This document shows, in pieces, positions 39,701 to 52,333 of a stretch of DNA of 64,000 nucleotides. The notes beneath the pieces are model-generated. The model saw only the letters and a list, made by a program, of their open reading frames with translations, had not been told where the DNA came from and did not search any database. This DNA is from Chaetorhynchus papuensis. Lineage: Eukaryota > Chordata > Aves > Passeriformes > Rhipiduridae. Made by a program: the position numbers and the translations under genes. Every line of letters begins with the position of its first letter. Within the stretch, counting starts at the first letter, position 1. The stretch spans positions 826,200 through 890,199 of the forward strand of contig VWYX01000084.1 of the NCBI GenBank assembly GCA_013396525.1, written 5' to 3'.

Positions 39701-42494
39701 AAAAATAATGTGCTATTACAAAACTACTTCAATATGTATTTTTCTAGGGCTAGTTTTCCTTTGCCAGCTAGAGAGGAAGAAGGATTCTTTTCAATTTGCG
39801 TTTTTACTACTAGAGGTATGGACACTTTTTGAGAAATTGATGCTATTATCATATTCCTGCTTAGCTGGCACCTATATTTTCTTTAAGAAATACTAAATGC
39901 ATTGAATTTTTGCAAATAAAAAATAAAAACTCCTTTTGTCACTTTTCTCAAAATTATCTGACAAGAGAAGAGAGTATCTTGTGTAGGAGGAATGACTCAA
40001 ATATTCACTGTAAGGGCTATTACCTGATGTCATTGTCAAAATGTTCAAATTGAGTCATTCACAGAGAATCAGACAAACAAAATGGCCTGTGCATACAATC
40101 AAGCAACCTCATGCTAATTCTTCCTTTAATACAGCAGGCCATTGATGTAATATGGACTTTACCAAGTATAACAAACTAGAAGACTAGAGGGACTCCTTTC
40201 CAAAGCAATGGTCAATCTACTAGGCAGTCCTTGGGCTAGCATTACCACAGCTACCTTTATTATTTTAAAGAAAAAAAAAAAAATCACAACAATTTTTATC
40301 AAAAAAATATGTTTTTCTTCCTTTTTTTTTTTCCTGTTAAATTTAGTTTCTGATTGAAAATAAGGAAAAAAAATCCATTTTTTTTTCCATAAAATGGTGA
40401 ACCAGAAATTATTTCTCTTTCTTTTGAAAGGTTAAACTAAAGAAGAAAGTCTCATTTCCTATAATAAGCTGATTGCTATCTGTTTGGATTATCACATCAT
40501 TAAGTTTCCTTGGCTTTCTTAAGTCCATGATTATTATCTAATAAAGCAATATTCATTGGTACATAAAAGGGCACATTTATTAAAAACAGTCTTTGAATGT
40601 TTTGGATCAGAACACTGAGCGTGTAACAAATCAGCCTCGCATACATGTTATGTATTTTAGCAGAAATAACAGATAATTTGTTTAAATATGAATTTTGGCT
40701 AAACTGACTAGGAGCAGAAATATTGGGAGATCTGACATGCAGCCTAGGAACAATGCATTGATAAATGACATGGACCTATGCAATGTGTAGGTATGTAACC
40801 CTGAGGGAGAGGTGAAAACACTTTCTTTTTTAAATTAATAAGTATCAGAGGCATAGTTGCAAGACCAGCATATGATAAATTCAAGTTTAATAATGATCTA
40901 AGTGAGAAGGGTAAAGTAGTAAAATATTAAATACTACTCTCCTTTGTAGGCCATGGTCATCTCACCTAGCAAAATTTGCTAGTAAAAAGACAAGAAAGTG
41001 TGATAAAGGTTTCACCTTAACAAAAATATGTTCTTCTAATGCCATCCATATTATAGATATGTCATTTAATAAAAGTCTGGGATTGTTTGGCACATTATTA
41101 TCCAGAGCTGAATTGACAATGGTAAGTACCAGGAACAGCAGAGGCAGGACTGAACTAGTAAAGAGCACAAAACTGTAATACAGCTGAGATGCCCTACTGT
41201 CTTAAGTGGTGTTTGAGATGAAAATAACTATTATTCTTCTGACAGTGACTAGAGCAGAGATGATCATAGCTAAATTGAATGACAATATGTCTCAATTTTG
41301 CAAGCACTTGTAATACTCACTACACATGTCATTATTTAAAACTTTGTATTGTAGAATCATGGATTACTGAAATAAAGATTGAGAGTTCTTAAGTGACCTA
41401 GTGAATTCTAATCACTATAAAGTAAATGTCATCAAGATTTTAAATTAACTGGAACCTGCTATTTATTATTTCCTATTAGGTACACTACTTGACTAGTTAA
41501 ACTGGTTATTGGATTCTTCATACAGTAGCCCCTGAACTCCCTCAGTCAATTAAATTCTTTATTGAATCTGATTTGTCAATGTCAGTGTCACTTCTAATCT
41601 CTTAAATCCACATAAGTTCAGAAGCTTTAAAATGTACTTATTCTGTTGCAAAACTAAGAACTTACACAGACAGAATCCTTCCTCTCTCCCTTCTCTCTCT
41701 GTGCAAGATACAAAGCTGCCAACAATGCACAAGATATAAGCACTGGTTCTTCATCCTCTATATGTGCACTGATAGAGCTACAGAACGTGATGTTTGTTAA
41801 GACGAGCTACAGAATGTAAATTGGAAACACATATAAACAAAAAACTCTGTTGGGTGTTTTGCTACCAGCATATTGTATATTGAACACCTATCTTTGACTC
41901 AGGTTCTTAGCACTTTAGATTAAGGAAATTAGCAGAACAAAGTAACTATAACTACTTCCACAACCGGAAACTTTAAAATCATGGTATTATTCTCCACACG
42001 TTTTGATTGACATCTGCAAAAGTATTCCAGAACATTTTTAAAGTTGTTACAACATTAAATTCTCTCTTCTTAAATCTCCCCATTTCTTTGTTCATCAACA
42101 AAAGCTAGATTTCAAAGGAAAAACACAGGGGTTAAAGGAAAAGAGAGGAAAAATATTGCTATTAAATGACTGCTCCGTGTGATGGTCTTGTCAGCCTAAT
42201 AACTCTTTAGCTCACCTGAAGAGTAGCTTAAACATGCGGGCTATTTATTTCCATATTGCAAAGTAGAGTTTGCCAGACACAGACTTATTTTTTCCTTTAA
42301 GTCCATTCCCTTTCTGAAGGATCTCCTTTTTTGCCAGTAAAAATCTGCTTTTGACATATTATAGGCATGTAAGCCTCTGAACTAGGAAAGCAATTCCCCT
42401 CCCAGGTTAGGCGCATCACCTTTATTCTGAAAGAGAAGGCAAACCAGACCAGACTCTTACCAGACACAGGGAAAGCAATTGCTTCAGCTGGATC
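33706..42494. other. AT-rich non-coding DNA, no gene found
   Basis: About 8.8 kb without a recognisable exon, RNA gene or transposon. Short features are a 12-bp direct repeat at 34,893-34,904 and 34,913-34,924, A/T homopolymer runs at 40,270-40,387, and a 14-bp imperfect direct repeat at 41,775-41,788 and 41,804-41,817. A block at 36,490-36,620 looks enhancer-like (see findings). Open frames are all 100 codons or shorter and domain-free. Confidence 0.6.
40270..40387. repeat. A/T homopolymer-rich low-complexity stretch
   Basis: Several runs of 7 to 14 A or T follow one another on the same strand with little other sequence. The stretch is slippage-prone and has no recognisable origin. Confidence 0.85.
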
Positions 42495-42735
42495 CAGCCG
42501 TGTCGTGTGCGAGCCGGCAGCCTGAGCGGTCCCTGGGCCTCACACAAAAGCGAGATAATTGGCTTTCACGGAGGAGCTGTAAACATCCATCACGGCGGTG
42601 CTGGGCGGCGGCGGGCGCTGCCCGGGCCGGGCTGGGCGCTCCCCGGCGGGATGATGTCAGGCACGGCCCCGGGCGGGCGCTCATTGGCTTCCCTCACCTG
42701 GACCGGCCCTTAACCCTAAACTGCCGGCCGCCCAC
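42495..42735. promoter_or_regulatory. Isolated CpG island, candidate promoter
   Basis: By eye about 25 CpG dinucleotides occur in 240 bases, in a window where CpG is otherwise rare. Promoter-type elements are visible. There are two inverted CCAAT boxes (ATTGG at 42,558-42,562 and 42,683-42,687) and GC boxes (GGGCGG at 42,603-42,608, GGGCGGG at 42,671-42,677). A CRE-like TGATGTCA lies at 42,652-42,659, a forkhead-like TGTAAACA at 42,578-42,585 and an E-box CACCTG at 42,695-42,700. There is no clear TATA box. A 100-N gap starts 87 bases further on, so the first exon may lie in missing sequence. Direction of transcription and the gene served are unknown. The open frames across it are compositional and should not be taken as coding. 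Confidence 0.6.
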
Positions 42736-42821
42736 TGAAAGGTGGCTCTTTAATCCTTGTATACACACACACAGGTGGGGGCTTTCTATTTATTCCTCTT
42801 TCTTCGCTTTTATCCCTTTTT

Positions 42822-42921
42822 NNNNNNNNNNNNNNNNNNNNNNNNNNNNNNNNNNNNNNNNNNNNNNNNNNNNNNNNNNNNNNNNNNNNNNNNNNNNNNN
42901 NNNNNNNNNNNNNNNNNNNNN
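42822..42921. other. Assembly gap (100 N, probably unknown size)
   Basis: Exactly 100 N, the usual placeholder for a gap of unknown length. It adjoins a GC-rich island, where sequencing dropout is common. Open frames annotated through it are not credible. Confidence 1.
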
Positions 42922-45900
42922 GAGATTGTGCAGGAAGCTCCTGCTTTGGGGACCAGGTGCTTGTTGTGGCTTAGCTATTGAATGTAGCAATTAAATAAAT
43001 TCTAAAAACTAATTTGCCTAAATTATTAAACAAGACCCTCAGGTAACTGCATTTTCATCATCTGTTTACTAAATGACAGTAATCATCAAAATATTGTACA
43101 GAAGAGGTATTAAAGGAAAGGTTAATTCATGCAGCACCTGGAGAACCCACATTTTTAATGATTTTGCATTGCTCCTCTTAAGGCATGAGATTATTAATAA
43201 AGGCACATGTTGGGAAAAGGGTGTAAATTCAAGAATATTGCACTATTGCAGTGTTAGGCTGCTTACTGTGTCTTTTTAAGTATTTAAAACTAACAGCAAA
43301 AGTATAGGGATGCACAAATGTACATGCAGAGTTATTCTCTGAATGCTAAGTAGCAGCCCAGATATTCTGTAGTAAATGAGGCATGAAACACATTGCCAAA
43401 TGTATGATGTCCTAAATATAGTGGCACTAAGTATTTAGCTATGTTACAGGCAACATCATAAATCATGTAACTTTAAAATGAATCCAAATCAGTGCTTAAA
43501 TAGTTGCTTTTTCCATAAATGAATATTCTGATCTCTCACCTTTAAGTGGCAAAAAAATCCTATTATTCTACAGAAAAAAGCAAAATATCTGATCTACCGC
43601 ATGTTGTATTTGTATCTTGTGTTCTGTGTCAATTTTTTAAATCTTGGAAACTAATACTTTCTTTAAATGGGTAGGAACCTGATCCAAAATGTATTTACAG
43701 TAAATAATATAACACATGAGCTTATTTATGGCCTGCTATCCCTCAAAAAAAAAAAAAATGTTGCTCAATTTGTTCTCTGGGGAAAAAAATAAGACCAAAG
43801 AACCAACTACACCAAGCCAAAGAAAAAAACCCCAGGAAAAATGAAACATAATCAAACACAGTTTAACTTAATCTAAAAGACATATAAGATAAGATTTCTA
43901 GAATAAACTTGATAAAGAGCTCTGTCATTTTCTTGTGGTTCTTTCACAAAGTTTCAGAGACTCAGGAGATTAAATTCTGGGGACTTAATAAACACCAGTT
44001 TTGTGTGGGGATCTGGAGGCTAACCTGTTAGTCAAAACATACTTTAGGTCAAAATGAACACAGTTGTTCACTTATTTCTGCTCAGAAAATATGGCAGTTC
44101 AGATGGAAATGTATATAAAAAAAGGTTCATTGCTATGCAAAGTGACTAAACTGAAGTTCAGGTCAGAAAAGATTAATTTGGACAATGGGAATATCACTTT
44201 TGCTTTTGTAGGATTACAAAATGATTAAGGTAAGGCATAGTAACATGAGTCATAAGGAAAAGAACTATTGATTAGATAAAGTATGCTTAGATGTGTGATA
44301 TGTAAAAGTTGTATTCTCCTGAATATTTAATGCCATATATAGTCTAGACCAAACTGACTCATTGTTGCTAAAATTTTATTACGTTGGTTGATTCAGCATG
44401 AAAAATACCTGGATTTCCCACATCCAGTTAATCTTACAACAATGAATTAAAGTTCTATGCATTTTTTATTCTTATGTAGAGTACACTTTATACCTTTAAA
44501 GAGTGTATCACTCGCAGATTACCTGCTCGGCCATCTTTAATGGAGAGTGCCATACTCTTACGAAGTTCTCAGCGTTCATAAAGCATGTTATTTTCCAGTG
44601 ATAATAGGGAACCTACGCTTTATGAACTAAGCAGTAACTTGGAAAATTTACTTTAAAAGTGTAGTACCAATGCTAATTTGGAATATTAGTGCAGAATACT
44701 TTTTAGTAAATGGCCTGTAAAATTTGACATTTTCTTTATAAAAAAAGTCATTTTTTCTGCAGTAAAATATGATTAATTAATGTATTGAAATTGAACTATT
44801 TATAAATTTACTGATGAATCATCATTTTTTCCATTGTCTTTTCAAAAATTATCTACCACCATTTTTTTTAAAGCATGGAAGAATTTGAAGATCCAGGCTA
44901 AACAAAGTAACAGTTGTAAAAAACAGAGCAGTTCCATGATTGTAATTGAGTCACACAGCATTTTTCACACTTCTATGTGCTGTCACCCATGTGTTATAAC
45001 CAGTTTGAAAAATAAATAATGAAAATATATGATAAGATTTAAATTATACCTTTTAAATATGCAGTAGGAGCAAGTCACTTCAGGAAAAAAAAAGCCGTAA
45101 GGCCATTTTTTTAAATGAAAAATCTCTTCAATGAAATAAACATGTTGAATAGGTTACAAGAGCTCAAAACATGACTGTGTGTGAAATCCAGGAATACATA
45201 ATTCATACACTTCTATCGTTGTGCCATGGGTTCGTATATGAAGAGGTTGGCTTGTCAACTCTCATGCCTAGCACAGACAATAAGGGTGGTGTTGGCAGCG
45301 ATATTTTTTGGTATTTTTTAGTTTCAAGTTCAAATCACACAGAAAAAGAAAGAAGGAAAGAATGAGAAAATGAAAGAGAAGTGACTAATGATTTTCAATA
45401 ACTATCTGTTTTTCTTTCTATAACCTAACAGTAATCGATGTATGAATAATGCTGAAGAATCTAACTAGAGGGGATATTTTAGTCCTCGAGCAAAGTGAAA
45501 CTCAGGTTTATTAGTATATATTTCCCATGAGCCAAAATCATTATTGCATTTAATTGCTTGACAATTATTTCTGTCACATCAATTTAATGGTTAAACCAAT
45601 TATTTATATTACAAAACATAGTTGTTCACCAAACACTAATTGAAAAACACAAGCGATTCTTCAGTGTTGTTTAACCTATAAATTATTAATATTGGAAGGG
45701 CTAGGTTTAAAGATTTTTGGGGAAATTAGAACTCAGTCAGGTGATGAGTTTTTAGAGATTGATTGTGTAAGCTCAAAATTACAGCTCTCATAATCCTGTA
45801 TGTGAGATGAATGCCAAGTCAGGTAGACCTGATGACTATTATGAATATTTTTTTCCTCCTGCATTCAGGCAACATGAGCTACCTGCTCTTAGGAGATTTT

Positions 45901-48900
45901 TATCCACAAGATGGCATCTCTGATTGCATGGTCACTCCTTTTAGCAATGTTCAACTTGAAAATCATAACATAGTAATTTTTTTTTCATTTTATATTTTCA
46001 TTTTTATGTTTTTTCTATCTCTTGAGGAATTAAAAATAAAATCCCCAGACAATCCCAAGAGATAAGCACTAATTAACCCCAATATTGAAGTAAAATTTGC
46101 CAAGTGTTGAGTAAGCTACAAGACGAATATTTAACAGCAAAATCTTTGGTTTTAGAGTTTTGAAAGAATCTCCATCAAGATCCATATGTTTTTCATGCTT
46201 CAATTTCTAGGCCATCAAACACAGCATAACCTTTAACAGATTCAATTTAAAGAGTACCGAAGGTTTTACTGATAGAAAAGGAAATGTTTATTTGCCTAAA
46301 GGAAACTTAGGTTAATAGGTTACCTCTCTGGTTAATGATCGATTTTATTTTACTTTATACCTAAACTCATCAAGAATGCTCATTTATATTACTAAAATCT
46401 AATAGATATTTTTCTTTCTAAGTTAAAAAATGCTGAGATGTTTATATGTATGGATCAACCACAGATAATTAATAACCATTTGTGTCTTGTGAAATTAATA
46501 AAATTCAGAAAAATAACAGGCTCTAGTTCTTTTCAAGAGGTTTACTCACAGCTGAAATGATTAGCAAGAATAGATATGAAAGCATTTTCCTTGTCAATGA
46601 AACCCAGTAAATTAAAATGAAGCTTTACTAAATGAATGCATAATTTAACATGGAAAGAGTTTGCCCATGGGATAGCCATTTCAAAGGAAATTATCTGGCC
46701 TAGCTACCTGTCTGCATGCAGTCTTTGATGGCACTTCTGGAGTGGAATCACTGATCCCTTAGAGAGGAGAAAGGAATTCTGAGTTACCCAAAATTTATCA
46801 TTGACCAACACCCGTTGCACATATCATTATAAATCAGTGGGGGGAGCTTATAGACTGTAGTAATGCAGAACTGATTAATGTGATTTACATCTTAATGAAA
46901 AAGAGATAAACTGTTTTTAAGTAATGTGGGGCAGCAGTACATGTATGAATGGTTATCGTGGATCAGCTAATGGGCAGTAACTTGTCAACAAGGCAGCAAG
47001 GCCATGATTCATGGCTTAGAGGCACATACCTGCTCTCTCAGCACTCTACACAATGGAAAAAGCACAACTCTGAGACGTGAAATTCCAGAGGACAAGATCA
47101 TGTTTGGCAACCTATGTCACATCAGCATTGCCTAGGTTGAGGTGTGCAGCAGAAGAAAAGTAGATTAAAAGGGTCTAAAGAGAGAAGGTGATAAGGCAGT
47201 CTGAGATGGTTTAGACTTGTGTGAAGATAGGGCAAGCTGCCCAGTGCATGACATGAGCCTGAACTCAGCTATCTCAGAGCAGATGATTTGCTACACATTA
47301 CAATCCCAGAGTGAGTAGTTCATATAGCCAACTGTAACAGCACACTACTTGTCAGAGTATTGTCATAACAGAAGTGCTGGTCTTTCGTCAGAGAGTGTCA
47401 AAATACATTTATGTCACCAAGTTACATGTTCATTCCACAAACCAAACTGTGAAAAGTGTCAAGAGAGAAGACTTTCAACTTTTCTATGCATGTGTATGTG
47501 GGGGCGATGTTCTATGTCAGCATAAGCTGCCTGTTATTTTGGGTCTACTGGGTGAGGGTCTATTTTAATACACTTTTTAAAAAAATACAGGCAATTTTAT
47601 GTGGATTAGAATGATAGAATAAAGCTACCTGGGCCAAGAATTTGAATTCTCAATAAGAAAGCATGAATGCAAAGACTGAATTTTTACACTGGATACAAAA
47701 CTTTTCAGAAAAAAAGTTTAAGATAAAAGTGTCTATATAATTAGGAGGCTAAACCACTTCTGAAAAAGTGACTTAAGCTCTTAGTTACCCATGTCTGAGA
47801 CTGAGCTTTCTTACTGCATAAGGTGAGAGGTTGCTGAGGTGGCTGTGGATGCACCAGAGTCTTCTCACGGGAAAGGACACAACCGTGAAGACGTACTCAC
47901 TGGGCCTCAGATGTGCTACAGAGAGCAAGTGCCTGTCACAGAGGCTCAGCTAACAGCAATACCATGTGTGCAAACAAATTTTCTACATAAAATAGGATAA
48001 TTTTGCAAACCATCCCTTTACCACCTAGTTTCCATAATTGCTTTGGAAATGTTGAATTTATTATACTTTTTATATATTATAAAAATCTATATAAATCCTG
48101 CATTTATTTCACTTATTATACAATCATACTTTGATAATAAATTACTTCATTATTGATGCCTAGATAAGGCATTTAAAGTTTCAAAGTTGAAATAATATTT
48201 GGTAAGGACAAATATAAGAGAAAAAGCTCATAATGACTTCACACACAGGAATCAGAACATAACCTGAATTATAAAATACAAACTTCACAGCTTTTTTTTT
48301 TATTTTAATTTAAATTTCTGTTTTGATAACACTATCTGTGAGTGTAACCCCAAATAGAAAGATCAAAAGCACTGCTGGAAGCTGTGATTGCTGTGTTATA
48401 TAGTTTATACAAAGTAAAGATCACAGGGGTAAAAAATGAGTAGAACTTCCTGAAAATAGTGTTTTGAATACTAATGTTCATTTCAACATCTTGACCTGTA
48501 AGATAGTCGACCATTTCGGAGCAGAATTTTCAGACACTGCTGTAGTGAGGGGAACTCTGTTAACATTTAAATCAGCAGACAAAGGCAATTTTTGTAGAGA
48601 CAAGTCTGAAATACTGGTCTTTGAGAACACCTCTCATGATCACTACAAAATATGATATGGGCATTCATCTCCTGAAGTTTTCCAGTGTTGAGCATGCCAC
48701 ATGCCAATTAGCAAGGGATAGTAAAGGTACTGGATATTAATGACAGTCTACAAAAGACATACATTATGTGATAAATAGATCACATGACATAATAATGTAG
48801 AAGGTGTACAGCCCTTCCTCATTCACACAGGGATTAAACCTGTTCCTGAATGTCATCCTTACATGACAACCTTTTCAGCTGTTCAGTTGAAAGTTTATCA

Positions 48901-49647
48901 AAGAGGAAATTATTCAGAATAAATATGTCAGTGTTTGGTGTTTTACCAGGAGATTTTGAGCCAGTATGAAATGAAGAGCTTGTTTCTGCAGCTAGCATGA
49001 CAGTGTACAAAACCATGTCACACTAAAAATGCAGAGGTGACTGATTGAGGTACAGTTCTGTGCTGACTGACCAAACAACCTTTCTGATGTGTTAAATGTT
49101 AAGCTAAATTTGAACTGACAAATAACTACATTTTTGTTATTTGTACACAAACAAGGTTACTTCCAAAAGCTTGTATAACAATATCTAATACAGTCATTGC
49201 ATTATTAAAGTAAGCATACTGAAAATACAGGACAAAAAAAATTTTTTAAGGAAGATACTAAGCAAGGTACTCATCTTCTGTGTTGATTGCTAAGGGAATA
49301 ATAAATACAAGTTGAAGACCTTGAGCATGATAACACATGAAGTGATTTAATCTTGAAGACATTATCTTCATCCTGACATTGCTCTGAGAAACAGAAGTGG
49401 AAAAGACAGCTTGCTGTCAGAGGTCTCTGCTAGTGACTGGAGAGATGGATTCAAAAATGATAGTGAATTGCTGTTATATTCATATTAATATACAAAGTTA
49501 TATATGGTGTATGAGGCATGTCATAAAGTTCATTTAGGCATGTTATAAAGTAGAATTTCTGAAGGTGGTAAAAGAAAATAAAAAAAATATTATTAATACA
49601 AGTATTCAATATCGCTCAATAAAACCAACTCCAGGGAATGGTAGTAG
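42922..49647. other. AT-rich non-coding DNA, no gene found; contains a hairpin-forming repeat
   Basis: No exon, transposon or RNA gene was recognised. A perfect 11-bp inverted repeat with a 32-base spacer lies at 44,574-44,627. A TAAT-rich enhancer-like block lies at 46,830-46,940. A 16-bp imperfect direct repeat is at 49,514-49,529 and 49,536-49,551. If a gene starts at the CpG island and runs rightward this would be its first intron, but nothing in the sequence proves that. Confidence 0.55.
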
Positions 49648-49912
49648 TGATAGGAGAGGAAAAATTATTTTAAACTAAAAAACGGTAGATTTAGACTGTA
49701 TATAAGAAAGAAATTCTTTACTATGAGTGTGGTGAGACACTGAAACACATTGCCCTGAGACGCTGTGGATGCCCAGTCATTGGAAGTGTTCAAAGTCAGC
49801 TTGGATAGTTTGATCAACATGATCTGTTAAAAGGTGTCCCTGCCCATGGCTAGGTGATCTTTGAAGTCCCTTCCAATCCCAAACGTTCTATGATTCTATG
49901 ACTTTATGATAA
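49648..49912 (+). mobile_element. CR1 LINE 3' fragment, + strand
   Basis: About 265 bases match the CR1 end. The order is the GTAGATTTAGACTGTATATA and AAGAAATTCTTTACTATGAG block, GTGGTGAGACACTGAAACAC, then CTTCCAATCCCAAACGTTCT and the tail CTATGATTCTATGACTTTAT. It is 5'-truncated and carries no coding sequence. Confidence 0.92.
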
Positions 49913-51338
49913 AATCGTAATTATCTACCATCACAGATAAAGTTTTGAATGTTACAACATTGAGATGCAATTGGAATTATTATTCAGTAATGCACACACA
50001 AAGTTTCCTGCAGACTGAAAAACATATACAAGATACAGCACGAACCACTACTTTATTAAGCATAGTCTATTAAAATGATAACATCTTAGGTTTTAGCACA
50101 GTTTTAGTAATTAAAGCTGGTCAAACCTTTCTGCATAAGATGGTCAGTTGAATTTTGGGGGGAATTTTCTATTAGCCTTCTAGATTAAATCTGTTTTGGT
50201 TTAAATCTGTTTTTATGATTTAAAGTGGTAAATCTCTGCCATATATGGGATTCAGTTTTAAATTAACATTCAACAGGTTCAGGTGTCTGCATGTGGGTTA
50301 TGTATCTTATCTCGCTTTATAATCAAGGCAGAGCTAATCAATGCAATCATTGGAGCCTAGAAATAAGTTCAGTTTGCTTTAAACTAGGTATCTTTGGACA
50401 GATATAATTGCCTAAATACAAGAGTAGTTCTAAATAATATGTTTAATATTATTTGAGATGGCCGAGGGTATCTAAAGCATCAACATATCAGTGTAGCTGA
50501 ACTCTCCTTTCTGAGAAGTGATGGCTGAACACTGGAATTAGAGGAGACCTGCACCCTCCTCCTCCAAGGTCTTCAGGCCAGACAACTAAACAGCAATTTA
50601 CAAAAACCCAAAAACCAACTTTGCAAAGAATGCATGTTGTACTTGTTTTTCCTTTTGATGTGTACTTAAAAACTAAACTGTGAGGTAAAATATACCCAGA
50701 TATTGTAATTCTATGGAGTGTGAGCATAAATTGCATATAGATCTTGCACTTGATGGTGAAGCCTAGGAAGAATGATAATCAATATCATGTTTTATTGTCT
50801 CAATATTACCTGCAATACACCAAGGAAGTAAAACCAGAAGTATATAGCTATTTTCATCAGCAGGATTGTGAGAGTACGTGTGATCTCTGAGGTGGGACTT
50901 CTCCATAATGTGTTTGTTTTTCAGTTGTGAGGCTGAGATTTTAATAGATTTAATTTTGTGAAACAAGTAAGATATATTTTTATTTGCTGGAGTAGACATT
51001 AGGATATCTAGAGCAGAGTGTTGATTCATTTTGCATAAAACTGATATTCAGTGTTCTCAGAAGAAAAATCTGTGAGAAATACGAACATGAAAACGTGGGA
51101 ATTGTGTCCTATGTTAGACCTTTGCTGCAAGATTTTCTCTCTTGTTGCTTACTTCTGAAAGCCACATTGAGAAAATACCTGTGTACACTAACTCCTGTTA
51201 GCAAAATATCTCGCTGCATTTGCAAATTTGTAACACTTTCGTTATATGAAATTATATAATCCACTATTTCTATATTAATTCTATTGTGCTTCTCTTGCCT
51301 GTAATTAATTTCAGGAAGTAGATTTTTTGTTTGTTGTG
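49913..51338. other. Non-coding DNA, nothing recognised
   Basis: No gene or repeat was identified. Open frames are under 100 codons and domain-free. A slightly GC-richer patch lies at 50,500-50,580 without recognisable identity. Confidence 0.6.
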
Positions 51339-52333
51339 TGTAGTGGATGGACCCTGTCTGGATGCTGGCACCCAACAAAGCCATTCTGTCACTCCCCCCC
51401 AACTAGACAGGGGAGAAAAAAGTATAACAAATGGTTCATGGGTCAACATAAGGACAGGGAGAGATCACTCACCAGTTGTTGTCATGAGCAAAACAGACTC
51501 AACTTGAGGATATTAAATGAATTTATCATTAAAAAAATCAGAGCAGGATAATGAGAAGTAAAATAAATCTTAAAAACACCTTCCTCCCACTCATTCTTCC
51601 TTCTTGGGCTCTGCCTTCCTCCCCCAGCAGCATGGGGACACAGGGACTGGAGGTTGTGACCACTTCATCACTGGTTGTTTCTGCCACTGCTGAGGCAGAG
51701 GATACCTTCCCCTGCTCCAGTGTGGGATCCCTTCCATGGGAGACAGTTCTCCATGAAATTCCCCAGCTTAAGTTCATCCCATGGGCAAGAGCTCTTCACA
51801 AACTGCTGCAATCTGGGTACAGGGTGCAGCTATTCAGGCACTGCAATATGTGTCCCCCATGGGGTCACAAGTCCTACCAGGAAAACTTCTCCAGCGTGGG
51901 CTCCTCTCTCCCTGAGTCTGCAGGTCCCTTACAGGAGCCTGTTCCAGCATGGGTTTCAGAGCCTCCATCTATGCATCCACCTCCTCCAGCACAGGCCTCC
52001 TCCATGGGCTGCAGGGGGATCTCTGCCCCCATTGACCCCCTGCCCCTCCTTCTCTGCCAACATTGGTGTCTGCAGAGTTGCTCCTCTCACATGTTCTCAC
52101 CCTGCTTCTCTCTGGCCACCATTATGTCTGAGCAATAACTCTTAAAAATGTCATCACAGAGTCATTACCATCACTGCTGCTTGGCTCAGCCTTGGCCAGT
52201 AGCAGGTCCCTCTTGGAGCCACCTGGGATTGTCTCTGTGGGACATGGAGGAACCTTCTGGCAGCTTCTTACAGAAGCCACCTCTGTAGCTCCCCTCCACT
52301 GCTGCCCAAACTTGGCCATGCAAACCCAATACA
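51339..52333 (-). mobile_element. Solo LTR of a bird endogenous retrovirus, minus strand
   Basis: About 1 kb of GC-richer sequence that I recognise as a recurrent avian retroviral LTR in reverse orientation. On the + strand it begins TGTAGTGGATGGACCCTG (the LTR's 3' end) and ends CCATGCAAACCCAATACA (its 5' end). TG...CA termini are therefore present. The middle (about 51,700-52,020) carries degenerate repeats of a motif with GCTCCAGTGTGGGATCCCTT and CCATGGG-type elements. No internal gag/pol sequence was seen on either side, so it is a solo LTR. The flanking 5-mers (TTGTG and CTCTG) do not match as a target duplication, consistent with age. The 195-codon and 156-codon + strand frames here are LTR artefacts. 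Confidence 0.8.

Noticed and set aside
42479..42994. 171-codon open frame across the CpG island and the N gap
   Set aside because: It depends on reading through 100 N. The GC-rich part is open because of composition, and frames are open there on both strands.
51551..52145. Two overlapping + strand frames of 195 and 156 codons rich in Ser and Pro
   Set aside because: They lie entirely within a solo retroviral LTR in reverse orientation and have no recognisable domain.
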